Positions 1-8,294 of a stretch of 44,443 nucleotides of DNA are shown here, one piece after another; the first letter of the stretch is position 1, and every line of letters starts with the position of its first letter. The stretch comes from an uncultured Oscillospiraceae bacterium (GTDB lineage: Bacteria > Bacillota > Clostridia > Oscillospirales > Ruminococcaceae): the NCBI GenBank assembly GCA_900547015.1, contig URFD01000002.1, forward strand, positions 1 to 44,443, given 5' to 3'. The notes under the pieces were generated by a model that worked only from the letters and a program-made list of their open reading frames with translations, made no database searches and had not been told where the DNA came from. The position numbers were made by a program, and so were the translations under genes.

Positions 1-50
1 ACGCTTTTTTGTATGCAATCTCTTGAGCGCACAATACCCAATCCATAAGA

Positions 51-85
51 CACCCCCAGCCGCACGATGCGGCTGGGGGTGCTTT
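51..85. terminator. Strong hairpin at the left edge, probable terminator
   Basis: A 14-bp perfect stem (51-64 with 68-81, three-base loop) is followed on the plus strand by CTTTT. It could end a plus-strand gene lying left of the window, or serve the minus-strand LysR gene that stops at 108. The T-run is better on the plus strand. Confidence 0.7.
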
Positions 86-107
86 TCGGTTCGCTCGCTT
101 TCGGGGG

Positions 108-1007
108 TTATCGGTTTTCGCGCAGGGTTTCCTGATAGACTCGAAGGATGGTCTGCAAAATGTCGTGGCTGGTGAAGTCCTTGTTGTAGACGATTCGCGT
201 CTCGCGCGCCATGCTCAGATTTTCAATGGGCAGAGCGACGAGCTTCTTTTTGCGAAGCTCATCGGCGCAGGCACTTTTTGCCAGCACCGATACGCCCAAA
301 TCCTTGCGAATCAGCTCCTTGATGGTGGCGATGTTGTCCACCTCCATCACGATATTATAGTTTTCCGGGCTGTCGTCCAAGCTCCGCAGGGTGGAGTCGA
401 ACAGCACTCTGGTGGCGGAGGTCGGCAGACGCAGAATCATCCGCTCGCGGCGGAGCTGCTGGAGGGTAATCATCGCATTCTTTGCCAGAGGGTGGTCGGG
501 CGCCATGACACACACCAAATAATCGGTATCCAGCACCAGCGAGCTGAAGGCCGGGTCGTTGGAATTTCCCTCGACGATTGCCAAATCCAGCTCATAATTT
601 CCCAGCATATTATAAAGATTATTTATGGTATCGGTAATAATCGTTATACTAAACCCATCATCTTTCCCACTGCATTTTGCCAGTGCCTCTGCGGTGATAT
701 TGCTCTCGGCGGTGTGGGTGATGCCCACCCGAAGGGTACGGATTTTCCGTTCGTGGTCTGCCAGATCCGCCCGAATCCGGTCATAGAGCGCCGCCATCCG
801 ACGGGCATATTTCACGACAATCTCGCCCTCCGCCGTCAGCTTCAGGCCGCCCTTTCCCCGAATGAACAGGGTGACGCCGAGTTCCTCCTCGAGCTGACTG
901 ATATGATGGCTGACCGCCGGTTGTGTCAAGGACAACTCTGCCGCGGCCTTGGTAAAATTTTGACACTCCGCTACCGCCAGCAGTGTCCGAAGTTTTGGAC
1001 TGATCAT
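108..1007 (-). CDS. LysR-family transcriptional regulator
   Basis: A 299-residue protein of normal LysR length. The N-terminal winged helix-turn-helix (about residues 1-60) has the typical pattern of an FTKAAAELSLTQPAVSHHISQLEEELGV-like segment, given here only as its family signature AA..L..TQPAVS..I..LE. The rest (about 90-295) fits the type-2 periplasmic-binding effector domain. The ATG at 1007 is preceded by AGGAGG at a good distance. It is divergent from the antiporter/MgtC operon that starts at 1201, so control of that operon is the simplest inference. The effector cannot be read from the sequence. CysL- or CbbR-like assignments are possible but unsupported. Confidence 0.9.
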   Translation of the reverse strand: MISPKLRTLLAVAECQNFTKAAAELSLTQPAVSHHISQLEEELGVTLFIRGKGGLKLTAEGEIVVKYARRMAALYDRIRADLADHERKIRTLRVGITHTAESNITAEALAKCSGKDDGFSITIITDTINNLYNMLGNYELDLAIVEGNSNDPAFSSLVLDTDYLVCVMAPDHPLAKNAMITLQQLRRERMILRLPTSATRVLFDSTLRSLDDSPENYNIVMEVDNIATIKELIRKDLGVSVLAKSACADELRKKKLVALPIENLSMARETRIVYNKDFTSHDILQTILRVYQETLRENR

Positions 1008-1054
1008 ACGGGCCTCCTATTCCATTTCTTTATGAATCCAGAACAAAGAATCAT

Positions 1055-1083
1055 TTTACTTTATGACAAAAACAGTGTATCAT
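1055..1083 (+). promoter_or_regulatory. Candidate promoter for the antiporter operon
   Basis: TTTACT at 1055-1060, a 17-bp spacer and TATCAT at 1078-1083 form a plausible sigma-A promoter. Transcription would start near 1090 and give a leader of about 110 nt before the TTG start at 1201. Confidence 0.5.
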
Positions 1084-1089
1084 ATCCTC

Positions 1090-1200
1090 ATCGAAATTGC
1101 AAGGAAGCGACCCGTCCGGTGGCAATTCGGACGGCGATTTGCTCCTTGCCGATTGATTACGGTCGTTGCAAGCTGCAAGGACCAGAGGAGGCGAATCCTT
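1090..1200 (+). promoter_or_regulatory. Structured 5' leader with mutually exclusive stems
   Basis: The leader carries GCAAGGA twice (1099-1105 and 1175-1181) and its complement TCCTTGC once between them (1143-1149), so two alternative stems compete. Inside the first stem is a hairpin CCGTCCG/CGGACGG (1112-1118 with 1128-1134). The second stem ends just before the ribosome-binding site AGAGGAGG (1184-1191), so its formation could affect translation. The layout resembles a cation- or metabolite-responsive leader, but no known riboswitch class was recognised. Confidence 0.4.
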
Positions 1201-2631
1201 TTGATTCAAACCATTCAAGCTGTGATGGACAGCAACCATGTTGCCACCACCATCATCTCAATTGCCCTGATGCTGTTCTTGGGATTTTCGATGACGCGGC
1301 TGACCAAGCGGCTGCGGCTCCCCAATGTGACCGCCTACATCGTCACCGGCATCCTCATCGGCCCGTTCTGCCTGAACCTCATTCCCCGAACGGTCATCGA
1401 CGGGATGGACTTTCTGTCGGACATCGCGCTGGCCTTTATCGCCTTCAGCACCGGTGAATTTTTCCGGATGTCCACCTTGCGAAAAAACGGCTCCAAGGTC
1501 GTCCTCATCACCGTGCTGGAATCCCTGATGGCCACGCTGGTGGTGTTTATCGTTACCTATTTCTTATTAGGGATTGACCTTGCCTTCTCGGTTGTGCTGG
1601 CAGCTCTGGCGGCCGCCACCGCCCCTGCCTCCACCGTCATGACCATCCGCCAGACCGGCGCTCAGGGCGATTTTGTCGACACCCTGTTGCAGGTGGTGGC
1701 TCTGGACGATGTGGTTGGACTGATTGCATACAGCGTGGCAATCTCGCTGGCGCTGACCGTCCAGACCGGCAGCTCCTCTGTCAGCATCGGCAGCATTGTG
1801 AAGCCGGTCATCATGAACATCGATGTTTTCCTGCTGGGCGGGCTGTTCGGCCTATTTCTCAAGTGGCTCATGCCGAAGAAATGCTCCAAGGACAACCGGC
1901 TCATCATCTCCATCTCCCTGCTGTTTGCATTCTGCGGCATCTGCGCCATGATGGACGTTTCGCCGCTGTTGGGCTGCATGAGCATGGGAACCGTTTACAT
2001 CAACATCACCGACGACGAGAAGCTCTTTAAGCAGCTCAACTACTTCACACCACCGATTCTTCTGCTGTTCTTTGTCCGCTCGGGGCTCAATTTCCAGCTG
2101 GACACCCTGACCGACACCGCAGCAGCAGTGGGTCAAACTCCTCTGTTGGTGGTGGGAATTGCCTATTTCTTCGTCCGCATCGTGGGAAAATATGCCGGTG
2201 CATGGCTGGGCTGCCGTCTGGTCAAGAAGCCCAAAAAGGTCAGCGATTACCTCGGCCTTGCCCTCATCCCGCAGGCAGGCGTTGCCATCGGACTTGCCGC
2301 GATGGGCGCCCGCACCTTGGGCGGCGAAATGGGTGTTGCGCTGGAAACGGTGATTCTGGCTTCCAGTGTGCTGTATGAGCTGGTCGGCCCTGCCTGCGCC
2401 AAGCTGTCGCTGTATCTGTCCGGCTCGTATTCCTCCAAGCTTGAGGACATCATTCCGGAGGAGCAGCTGCCGAAGCAGGCAGAATCCAACGCAGTCGAGC
2501 AGTTGATTCAGCGCATCCAGATCATCCAGACGCAGCTGCAAAAAGACCTGCCCACCGAGGAGGAGCAGGCCTTTCAGGAGGCGGCTGACGAGTACGACAA
2601 CTACCACAATTACAGGAGGAGAATGATATGA
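1201..2631 (+). CDS. Cation:proton antiporter (CPA2-type)
   Basis: This is a polytopic membrane protein of about 476 residues of the Na+(K+)/H+ exchanger superfamily, with some 12 hydrophobic segments through about residue 420 and a charged cytoplasmic tail of about 60 residues. The early TRLTKRLRLPNVTAYIVTG-type stretch and the GILIGP motif are typical of CPA2 exchangers. The start chosen is TTG at 1201, because AGGAGG at 1186-1191 lies nine bases upstream. An ATG at 1225 lacks such a site, and the open frame extends to 1063 without one. The stop overlaps the next start by four bases (ATGA), indicating translational coupling with the MgtC-like gene. The likely role is exchange of a monovalent cation for protons. 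Ion specificity cannot be seen. Confidence 0.85.
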   Translation: MIQTIQAVMDSNHVATTIISIALMLFLGFSMTRLTKRLRLPNVTAYIVTGILIGPFCLNLIPRTVIDGMDFLSDIALAFIAFSTGEFFRMSTLRKNGSKVVLITVLESLMATLVVFIVTYFLLGIDLAFSVVLAALAAATAPASTVMTIRQTGAQGDFVDTLLQVVALDDVVGLIAYSVAISLALTVQTGSSSVSIGSIVKPVIMNIDVFLLGGLFGLFLKWLMPKKCSKDNRLIISISLLFAFCGICAMMDVSPLLGCMSMGTVYINITDDEKLFKQLNYFTPPILLLFFVRSGLNFQLDTLTDTAAAVGQTPLLVVGIAYFFVRIVGKYAGAWLGCRLVKKPKKVSDYLGLALIPQAGVAIGLAAMGARTLGGEMGVALETVILASSVLYELVGPACAKLSLYLSGSYSSKLEDIIPEEQLPKQAESNAVEQLIQRIQIIQTQLQKDLPTEEEQAFQEAADEYDNYHNYRRRMI

Positions 2632-3329
2632 CAAACGACTTTTTGGTATCCCTGCTGGGGCCGTGGGCAGCCCAGCTCAACAGCGGGTCGATTTTACTGC
2701 GAATCGGGCTGTCGGTGCTGCTCTCTGCCATCATCGGATTCGAGCGTTCCAGCAAGCGGCACTCCGCCGGTCTGCGCACCTTCATCATCATCTCGCTGGC
2801 AGCCACCACCGCCGCCATGATTGAGCTTTGCTTGGACACCGCCTTCATCAGCGCGTCGGTCATCATCGGCATCGCCATGCTGTCGGGCTATTCCATCTTT
2901 TTTAGCTCCAAGGGACAGATCAAGGGCTTGACCACCTCGGCTGGCTTGTGGAGCTGCGGCATCATCGGGCTTGCCATCGGGCTGGGAATGTACACCGTCG
3001 CGCTGACTGCATGGGTCGCTCTGCTGTGTGGGCTGTCGCTGTTCCCGGTGCTGGAAATGTACCTCAAGGATAAATCCAACCATTTCGAGGTGCATCTGGA
3101 GCTGAAGAACAAAGCCGACCTGCAAATCTTTTCTGCCACCATCCGCCGGCTGGGAATGCGCATCGATGACATCGAGCTGAATCCTGCCTACCGCAATTCG
3201 GGGCTGAGTGTGTACACCGTCTCCTTCACCATCAGCAGCCAAGAGCTGAAAAAATATAAGCGGCACAGCCAGATTATCGAGGCTCTGCGAACCTTGGATT
3301 ACATCGCCTTCATCGACGAAATTAACTAA
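2628..3329 (+). CDS. MgtC/SapB-family membrane protein
   Basis: A 233-residue protein with four or five N-terminal membrane helices (about 20-145) and a soluble C-terminal domain (about 150-230). The segment RIGLSVLLSAIIGFERS followed by a conserved HSAGLRTF is the signature of the MgtC/SapB family. The C-terminal part fits the ACT-like domain found in longer members. Its start overlaps the antiporter stop by 4 bp. MgtC proteins are linked to survival at low Mg2+ and to control of membrane energetics. Pairing with an antiporter suggests ion or membrane-potential homeostasis. The exact activity is unknown. Confidence 0.88.
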   Translation: MTNDFLVSLLGPWAAQLNSGSILLRIGLSVLLSAIIGFERSSKRHSAGLRTFIIISLAATTAAMIELCLDTAFISASVIIGIAMLSGYSIFFSSKGQIKGLTTSAGLWSCGIIGLAIGLGMYTVALTAWVALLCGLSLFPVLEMYLKDKSNHFEVHLELKNKADLQIFSATIRRLGMRIDDIELNPAYRNSGLSVYTVSFTISSQELKKYKRHSQIIEALRTLDYIAFIDEIN

Positions 3330-3340
3330 AGCCGCAAACC

Positions 3341-3361
3341 AAAAGGCGACCTCCTTTTTTC
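3341..3361 (+). terminator. Weak candidate terminator after the MgtC-like gene
   Basis: A short AAAAGG/CCTTTT inverted repeat (3341-3346 with 3353-3358) runs into a T-run twelve bases after the stop. The stem is weak. Confidence 0.3.
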
Positions 3362-3369
3362 TCACCAAT

Positions 3370-3416
3370 ACAAAAAAGGCAAACGCCCTGCCGGAAGATT
3401 CCGGCAGGGCGTTTGC
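3370..3416 (-). terminator. Terminator of the Hsp20 gene
   Basis: A long, near-perfect stem (3379-3395 with 3400-3416, tetraloop) is followed on the minus strand by TTTTTT. It lies about 20 bases past the Hsp20 stop codon. Confidence 0.85.
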
Positions 3417-3435
3417 TCTCGAACGGGTGATGAGA

Positions 3436-3873
3436 TTATTCAATCGAAATTGCGGTGCTCAGAGGGGATTTTTTGGTGTCCTCTTTTGGAACCAGAACGC
3501 TCAGAACACCGTCCTCGTATTTGGCTTTGATGTCCTCGGCTTTGACATTGCCGATGTAGAAGCTACGCGAGCAAGCACCCATGTAACGCTCCTGACGCAG
3601 GACACGACCTTTCTTGTTCTCTTCTTCTTTATCCATGCCCTTCTCGGCACTGATGGTCAAATAGCCATCCTTGAGGTTCAGGCTGATTTCGTCTTTCTTG
3701 AAGCCCGGCAGGTCGATTGCCATACGATAGCTTTTTGCATCATCTGTCTCACGAATATCGGTCTTCATCAGGTTTCTGCCATTCTTACCGAACAGCGGAT
3801 TGTGAGTACCAAAGAAGCCATTGTTGTCAAAGAAATCATCAAACATATTTTCACCGTAAATTACTGGCAGCAT
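3436..3873 (-). CDS. Hsp20 / alpha-crystallin small heat-shock protein
   Basis: A 145-residue cytoplasmic chaperone. The alpha-crystallin domain covers about residues 35-140, with the ATP-independent holdase pattern: DLPGFKKDEISLNLKDGYLT-like beta strands, a long charged loop (MDKEEENKKGR) and the GVLSVLVPK stretch near the end. Length and layout match clostridial Hsp20. GGAGG nine bases before the ATG supports the start. It is monocistronic, with its own promoter at 3912-3940 and a strong terminator. Heat-shock operators such as CIRCE were not seen. Confidence 0.95.
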   Translation of the reverse strand: MLPVIYGENMFDDFFDNNGFFGTHNPLFGKNGRNLMKTDIRETDDAKSYRMAIDLPGFKKDEISLNLKDGYLTISAEKGMDKEEENKKGRVLRQERYMGACSRSFYIGNVKAEDIKAKYEDGVLSVLVPKEDTKKSPLSTAISIE

Positions 3874-3911
3874 AAATCATTCCTCCATTTCGTTTTGTTG
3901 ACAGATTAATT

Positions 3912-3940
3912 ATTTTATGTAAAGCTCAGCCTTGCAGCAA
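3912..3940 (-). promoter_or_regulatory. Promoter of the Hsp20 gene
   Basis: On the minus strand TTGCTG (3935-3940), a 17-bp spacer and TAAAAT (3912-3917) lie about 40 bases before the ATG. An imperfect TTGCA inverted repeat around the -35 could be an operator. Confidence 0.55.
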
Positions 3941-3960
3941 GCGTTGCAAGAAGGCGTTGC

Positions 3961-4494
3961 TTACCTGTTACGCGGGATGCAAGCATAGACAATCGAGCTG
4001 ATACCCTCCAACAGGAACACAAGCCCGACCGTCAAACCGATCGCCGCAACGCTGACCCACGGGTCCATCATGCAAAGGAAACCCGCCAGAATCAAGAGAA
4101 TACCGATGGCTAATACCCAGCCCCAGCCGCGAACCCCGAAGGCCCGCAAATCAAATGCGCTGACAAACCGCGAGATGCCGGAAAACAGAAGCCATACTGT
4201 GAACAGAAGCGGCAGCGACATCATGGTGAACCACTGGTTGAACAGCAGGAACAGCGACAAAATCACCGTCAAAATACCATCCAACAACAGCCACCCGGAG
4301 CCAAACAGCACGCCGCTGGTCGCAGCAAAGACCACAATTTCAATCACGCCGGAAACCAGCATAAAGATACCGACCATCAGGCCCGCTGTCAACGCCGCTA
4401 TGTCCTGATTGCACAAGCAATAGACCCCTGCTGCAATCAACAGCACACCTGCTATGATATTTAATACCTTCATCGTCTTAGAGTTCGTCATCAT
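3961..4494 (-). CDS. HdeD/DUF308-family membrane protein
   Basis: A 177-residue protein made almost entirely of six hydrophobic helices in a repeated pattern, typical of the HdeD/DUF308 family. Conserved stretches include GVLLIAAGVYCL near the N-terminus and the repeated G.LLI.AG pattern in the second half. HdeD of enteric bacteria is linked to acid resistance, but the mechanism is unknown, so stress tolerance here is inference. Two adjacent ATGs (4494 and 4491) are possible starts. It is divergent from the PucR-like regulator. Confidence 0.85.
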   Translation of the reverse strand: MMTNSKTMKVLNIIAGVLLIAAGVYCLCNQDIAALTAGLMVGIFMLVSGVIEIVVFAATSGVLFGSGWLLLDGILTVILSLFLLFNQWFTMMSLPLLFTVWLLFSGISRFVSAFDLRAFGVRGWGWVLAIGILLILAGFLCMMDPWVSVAAIGLTVGLVFLLEGISSIVYACIPRNR

Positions 4495-4536
4495 TCACAC
4501 CGTCCTTTTCTTTGCTATCTCTTAATTTCTGGCTTT

Positions 4537-4582
4537 ATTATAGTCCCGACCGCTTGAAACCACAATGGACCGGCGGTATAAT
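4537..4582. promoter_or_regulatory. Back-to-back divergent promoters (DUF308 and PucR-like genes)
   Basis: Plus strand: TTGAAA 4554-4559, 17 bp, TATAAT 4577-4582, reading towards the PucR-like gene. Minus strand: TTGTGG 4560-4565, 17 bp, TATAAT 4537-4542, reading towards the DUF308 gene. Both are near-consensus. The two -35 boxes abut without overlap, so the promoters should compete for polymerase or respond to one regulator. Confidence 0.7.
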
Positions 4583-4649
4583 AAAGAAAACCGCACTTGT
4601 GCTAAAAGCACAAACCGCACGAAAAGACGCAAGCAGAAGGAGGAGACCC

Positions 4650-5897
4650 ATGGGAGACGCAACTTGGAAAAACATCAGCACCGATGCACTGCTGGCAGAG
4701 TTTTTTGCACAGGATGATTTGAAGGGGCTGGCTGCCGATGCCGGCGCTCTGCTGGAATGTCCGCTTCTGGTGCTGGATGATACCTTTCATGTCACCGCAC
4801 ACTACAAACCGCTCGGATTCTCGGACGCGGTCTTTCAGGATGCTGTCCGTCACGGCGAGGTCACTTATGAATTCGGCGCCATCATCAGCCAGAGCAAGGC
4901 GCTGCCTGCCGGAGCTGCCGACTATGTCCTGCTGGACAACAGCCCTTACCTTCGCCGCTTTGCCCCGCTCATCAGCTCCGGGGTTCGGCTCGGCTATCTT
5001 GTTTGCGTAGACCCCGACGGTCACCTGCAAAGCATCCCGGAGGAGATTTGGAGCACCATCGAGCAGATTCTGGCAAAGCAGGTGTTCATCGAGGCAAGCC
5101 GTCAAGACAAGCCCTTTGAGACCGCAGAGGATGTTTTGATGCACCTGCTGGACGGCGGCTTTTCCTCCGCTCCCTATTTCCGTCTGCAAGCCTCCGGAAC
5201 CTATCTGACCAACTTTCATCCAACCGGCTTTGCCCTGATTGATATGACCGCCTACCACAACGAATATCTTAGCAAGCGGCACCTGAAGGACGAGCTTCAA
5301 GCCCGCTTTCCACAATCCCACTCCTTCCTGTATCGGGGAGATGTCTTCCTGTTTCTTCATGGGCGGGAGGATTTCAGCGAATTTTCCTCGCTGGCAAGGG
5401 AGTTTCATCTCAAGGTGATTCTGTCCGACGGGCTGGATGACCTGTTTGAACTGCCAATCCTCTACCGCACTGCTCACGAGGCACTGGCCCTGATGGGCGA
5501 CCAGCGCTTTCACTTCGGCAACGTCTGCACAGTAGCTCAGCTGCGGACGCTGCTGCTCCTAAAAAATCTGGAAGGGCGCAACGACCTGATTGCCAAAGAG
5601 ATTCGGGCGCTGGCTGCCCACGACAAGGAAAAGGACACGCAGTACTGCGAAACGCTGTATCACTATCTGACCTGCTGCCGCTCGCTGAAAAAGACCTGTG
5701 ATGCCCTGTTCACCCACCGCAACACTGTACTCTACCGAATCCGCAGAATCGAGGATGATTTTGCCATTCCGCTGGACGAGCCCGCTGTACACGCCGACCT
5801 GCTGATGGGCGTGTCGCTCCTTCTGTTTGCAGAAAAGGGGCCGGACTTCTTCCTGCGACTAAACAGCCAAACTGAAAGAGAGGAAACATTGTCATGA
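4650..5897 (+). CDS. PucR/CdaR-type transcriptional regulator
   Basis: A 415-residue regulator. Residues about 340-400 contain the HTH_30 domain of the PucR/CdaR family, with the run SLKKTCDALFTHRNTVLYRI followed by RRIEDDF. The N-terminal and central parts (about 10-160 and 200-320) fit the poorly conserved sensory and GGDEF-like linker regions of such proteins. The ATG at 4650 is chosen because AAGGAGG lies just upstream, although the frame is open from 4512. PucR proteins often govern purine use. A purine block lies 27 kb away, but a link is only suggestion. The stop overlaps the next gene by 4 bp. Confidence 0.85.
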   Translation: MGDATWKNISTDALLAEFFAQDDLKGLAADAGALLECPLLVLDDTFHVTAHYKPLGFSDAVFQDAVRHGEVTYEFGAIISQSKALPAGAADYVLLDNSPYLRRFAPLISSGVRLGYLVCVDPDGHLQSIPEEIWSTIEQILAKQVFIEASRQDKPFETAEDVLMHLLDGGFSSAPYFRLQASGTYLTNFHPTGFALIDMTAYHNEYLSKRHLKDELQARFPQSHSFLYRGDVFLFLHGREDFSEFSSLAREFHLKVILSDGLDDLFELPILYRTAHEALALMGDQRFHFGNVCTVAQLRTLLLLKNLEGRNDLIAKEIRALAAHDKEKDTQYCETLYHYLTCCRSLKKTCDALFTHRNTVLYRIRRIEDDFAIPLDEPAVHADLLMGVSLLLFAEKGPDFFLRLNSQTEREETLS

Positions 5898-6397
5898 AAG
5901 AAAATCGAAAGCTGTTAAAAGAGGTGCTCAAGGGCATTGAGCACGACATGACCGACGAAGAGGTTCTGGGCCTGCTGGCGGACAGCCAGATTTCGGTCAA
6001 GCCCGAGGGTGCAAAGGAAAAATATACCCTTGGTCAGCGCGCGGCAGACACGATTGCAAAGTTTGCCGGAAGCTGGGCATTCATCTTTTCCTTCACCGGT
6101 GTCCTGATTCTGTGGATGGTGGTCAATGTGGTGCTGGCTTCCAACGCTTTTGACCCGTACCCCTTCATCCTGCTGAATCTGGTGCTGTCCTGCGTGGCGG
6201 CGATTCAAGCCCCGCTCATTATGATGAGCCAGAACCGTCAGGAGGAAAAAGACCGCCGCAGAGCCGAGAACGACTACAAGGTGAACCTCAAGACCGAGAT
6301 TATGATCGAAGACCTGTACGACAAGGTGAACATCATCCTTGCCAAGCAATCGGCACTGGAACGGCGGCTGGACGCAGAGAAGAAATCCGAACACTAG
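5894..6397 (+). CDS. DUF1003 membrane protein
   Basis: A 167-residue protein with a charged N-terminus, two membrane helices (about 55-80 and 90-115) and a long charged, helical C-terminus. The segment GSWAFIFSFTGVLILWM and the later MMSQNRQEEKDR are the hallmark of DUF1003. The function of this family is unknown. It overlaps the PucR-like gene by 4 bp, so the two are co-translated. A rho-independent terminator follows. Confidence 0.88.
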   Translation: MKENRKLLKEVLKGIEHDMTDEEVLGLLADSQISVKPEGAKEKYTLGQRAADTIAKFAGSWAFIFSFTGVLILWMVVNVVLASNAFDPYPFILLNLVLSCVAAIQAPLIMMSQNRQEEKDRRRAENDYKVNLKTEIMIEDLYDKVNIILAKQSALERRLDAEKKSEH

Positions 6398-6415
6398 GCG
6401 GTTGTCGGGAAGCCT

Positions 6416-6443
6416 CTGTTCCGATTTTGGAACAGGATTTTTC
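6416..6443 (+). terminator. Terminator of the PucR-DUF1003 operon
   Basis: The stem CTGTTCC/GGAACAG (6416-6422 with 6429-6435) is followed by GATTTTTCCTC, about 20 bases after the DUF1003 stop. Confidence 0.75.
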
Positions 6444-6482
6444 CTCTTTATATCAAACAATCCATTTAAAACAGAATGGCGC

Positions 6483-6517
6483 AAAAAAGCGGCTCGGAAT
6501 TTCTTCAGAGCCGCTTT
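6483..6517 (-). terminator. Terminator at the end of the 17-kb minus-strand cluster
   Basis: A 10-bp GC-rich stem (6486-6495 with 6508-6517) is followed on the minus strand by TTTTTT. It lies about 25 bases after the stop of the last pseudo-receiver gene. I saw no comparable T-tailed hairpin inside the cluster. Confidence 0.85.
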
Positions 6518-6539
6518 CATGTTAGCATCATTGTTCCTG

Positions 6540-6917
6540 TTACAGTGCCGCCAGCTTTGCAAGCAGGTAGCTCAGCGAGCTATCGTAAAAAACAAAGTTG
6601 TCTACCTGACCTGCATTTTTTGCGTCCACCGCTTGTGCGCGGACTGCCGCCTGTTCGGGTCTGACCAGCAGCAAAATTTTGGTTGTCTGGCTATTCTGCC
6701 GAAGGGACTGGCAGATTTCGAGCGCACGCTTCATATCCACCTGGTCCGCAACATCCAGAAGCACCACATCGGCGTGAAATACATCCGCTCCCACGATGGC
6801 TTGCGAATATTGGAGCTGTGCCTCCCAGCGGAAGTCGAACTCCGGCTTTGACAGAATCGCTGCCGACAATCCCTGTCCCAGGATTTTATTGGATGAAACA
6901 AACAGAACTGTTTTCAT
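6540..6917 (-). CDS. Stand-alone receiver-like protein (pseudo-receiver), last gene of cluster
   Basis: A 125-residue protein with the alternating beta/alpha pattern of a response-regulator receiver and no output domain. Asp55 at the end of strand 3 (VVLLD) is in the phospho-acceptor position. The N-terminal acidic pair is replaced by Ser-Ser (8-9), and the conserved Lys near the end is replaced in NFVFYDSS, so normal phosphotransfer is doubtful. It aligns along its whole length with the product of 23400-23777, including the shared ending FVFYD.S..YL. These two genes are the last and first of the cluster. The likely role is a protein-interaction or localisation module (inference). Confidence 0.7.
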   Translation of the reverse strand: MKTVLFVSSNKILGQGLSAAILSKPEFDFRWEAQLQYSQAIVGADVFHADVVLLDVADQVDMKRALEICQSLRQNSQTTKILLLVRPEQAAVRAQAVDAKNAGQVDNFVFYDSSLSYLLAKLAAL

Positions 6918-6972
6918 AATTGCTCCCCTCTGTCAAGCGCGTCTGCCGGACGATGGTTGTGATACGGGTGTT

Positions 6973-8262
6973 CTAGTCCATCATGGTCAAGGTCATAACG
7001 GTCTGATCATTCTCAAAGAATGGTGGACGGCTAAAGATTTCTTGGTCTTGGAAGATGTCCATCTCCATTCCGGACGGCGAAACCATAATCAGGAATCTTC
7101 CGCTGGAGGTTCCCATGCCGGAGGTCGAAGCCGTCTGCATACTCAGGTAGCGTTCTTCCATCCGCCAAACGCCGGAAAACATTTTCTGGTACTCCGTATT
7201 TTCCGGGAACCGCTCATAAAGCTCGATGATTCCCGAATATTCCGGGTCACAGTTGCCCTGTCCCAAGGTCATGTACCAGTTTTCGCCGCACTGCCACTGG
7301 GTGTTCATCAAGGCGGCGTCATAGACCGGGCTCATACTGTCATCCATAAAGTCATCCGGGTCCATCCATCTTGCAAAGTCGTACACATCCCAATTTTCGA
7401 TGTTGTCCAGCTCGGTGCCTTTGCCAAAGTCGGTAAGATCCAGCATCAGCTTCGCCATGTAATTGCCGGTGTACCGCCCAGAAGTGCAGACGGTCGGAAC
7501 ATCGATTGAGTTATTGTTGTCCTGATTTCGGTACGGACACCATTCTACATTGTATCCGTTGTCCAGACATGCGACGACCTGGACATTCGGTTCGTCCCAG
7601 AACTGTTCATAGTTCGAGTAAACCAGCACCGGCTTGGCATATTCGTCGCGGTACAGCACTTCATCCGCTACCGGCCAGACGCCGGCGCCGTTGGATTCCC
7701 ACTTGACATGGTTGACCGACAGGGTCGTGTGGTCATCCTTTGGTACAAAGCAGTACAAATCTCCATAGCCATCCCCGAGCACACGGTCGCTGTCCTCTGG
7801 AATCTCCAGAAGGAATGGCATCCGCTCCGCAAGCTCCGGAACGCTGGCACGAATCCAGTCCGCAAGCGGTGTGGTGTCTCCCTGCTCCCGATTGCCCAGA
7901 TAAGCGACTGCCAGTACCGTATCCGGGAAACCTTCCAGACAGCCTTGCAGTCGGGCAAGGTCCTCCGAAACCGTCTGCTGTGTCTCGCCCGCCGGCATCG
8001 GCTGTTCTGTGCCTGCTGCCTGCTCGGTCGGATTCTCCTGCTTGGTCTGCTCGGAATCTGCTTTCGGGGTTTCCGCCTTTTTGAGTTTGCCGGTAACGGC
8101 ATTTGCCGGACGAGCCTGGGTCTGCTCCTGTGTCTTTTCAGGAGCCGTCACCGATTCCGGCTGTGACGGGTTGAGCATTTCCCCTGTGCAGGCGGTCAAT
8201 CCCAGCAGCATCGCTGCACACACAGCTGCTGCCAGCACGCGGTATCTCAGTTTTGTTTTCAT
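6973..8262 (-). CDS. Secreted lipoprotein, cluster family A
   Basis: A 429-residue lipoprotein. The signal peptide ends in the lipobox LTAC (Cys about residue 25), followed by a Pro/Thr/Glu/Gln-rich linker to about residue 105 and then two folded parts. The first (about 110-300) aligns with the products of 8903-10156 and 10256-10810: PFL.EIP, G.G.LYC..P.D, EVLYRDE..P.LV.SN. The second (about 320-429) aligns only with 8903-10156. The start at 8262 is favoured by AAGGAGGG upstream. No known family was recognised. It should sit on the outer face of the membrane. Confidence 0.8.
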   Translation of the reverse strand: MKTKLRYRVLAAAVCAAMLLGLTACTGEMLNPSQPESVTAPEKTQEQTQARPANAVTGKLKKAETPKADSEQTKQENPTEQAAGTEQPMPAGETQQTVSEDLARLQGCLEGFPDTVLAVAYLGNREQGDTTPLADWIRASVPELAERMPFLLEIPEDSDRVLGDGYGDLYCFVPKDDHTTLSVNHVKWESNGAGVWPVADEVLYRDEYAKPVLVYSNYEQFWDEPNVQVVACLDNGYNVEWCPYRNQDNNNSIDVPTVCTSGRYTGNYMAKLMLDLTDFGKGTELDNIENWDVYDFARWMDPDDFMDDSMSPVYDAALMNTQWQCGENWYMTLGQGNCDPEYSGIIELYERFPENTEYQKMFSGVWRMEERYLSMQTASTSGMGTSSGRFLIMVSPSGMEMDIFQDQEIFSRPPFFENDQTVMTLTMMD

Positions 8263-8294
8263 CGCTTCTCCCTCCTTTTGGAGTGATGCCGCCG

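Noticed and set aside
1063..1200. Upstream extension of the antiporter reading frame
   Set aside because: It has no ribosome-binding site and lies in the structured leader and promoter region; TTG at 1201 is correctly spaced from AGGAGG.
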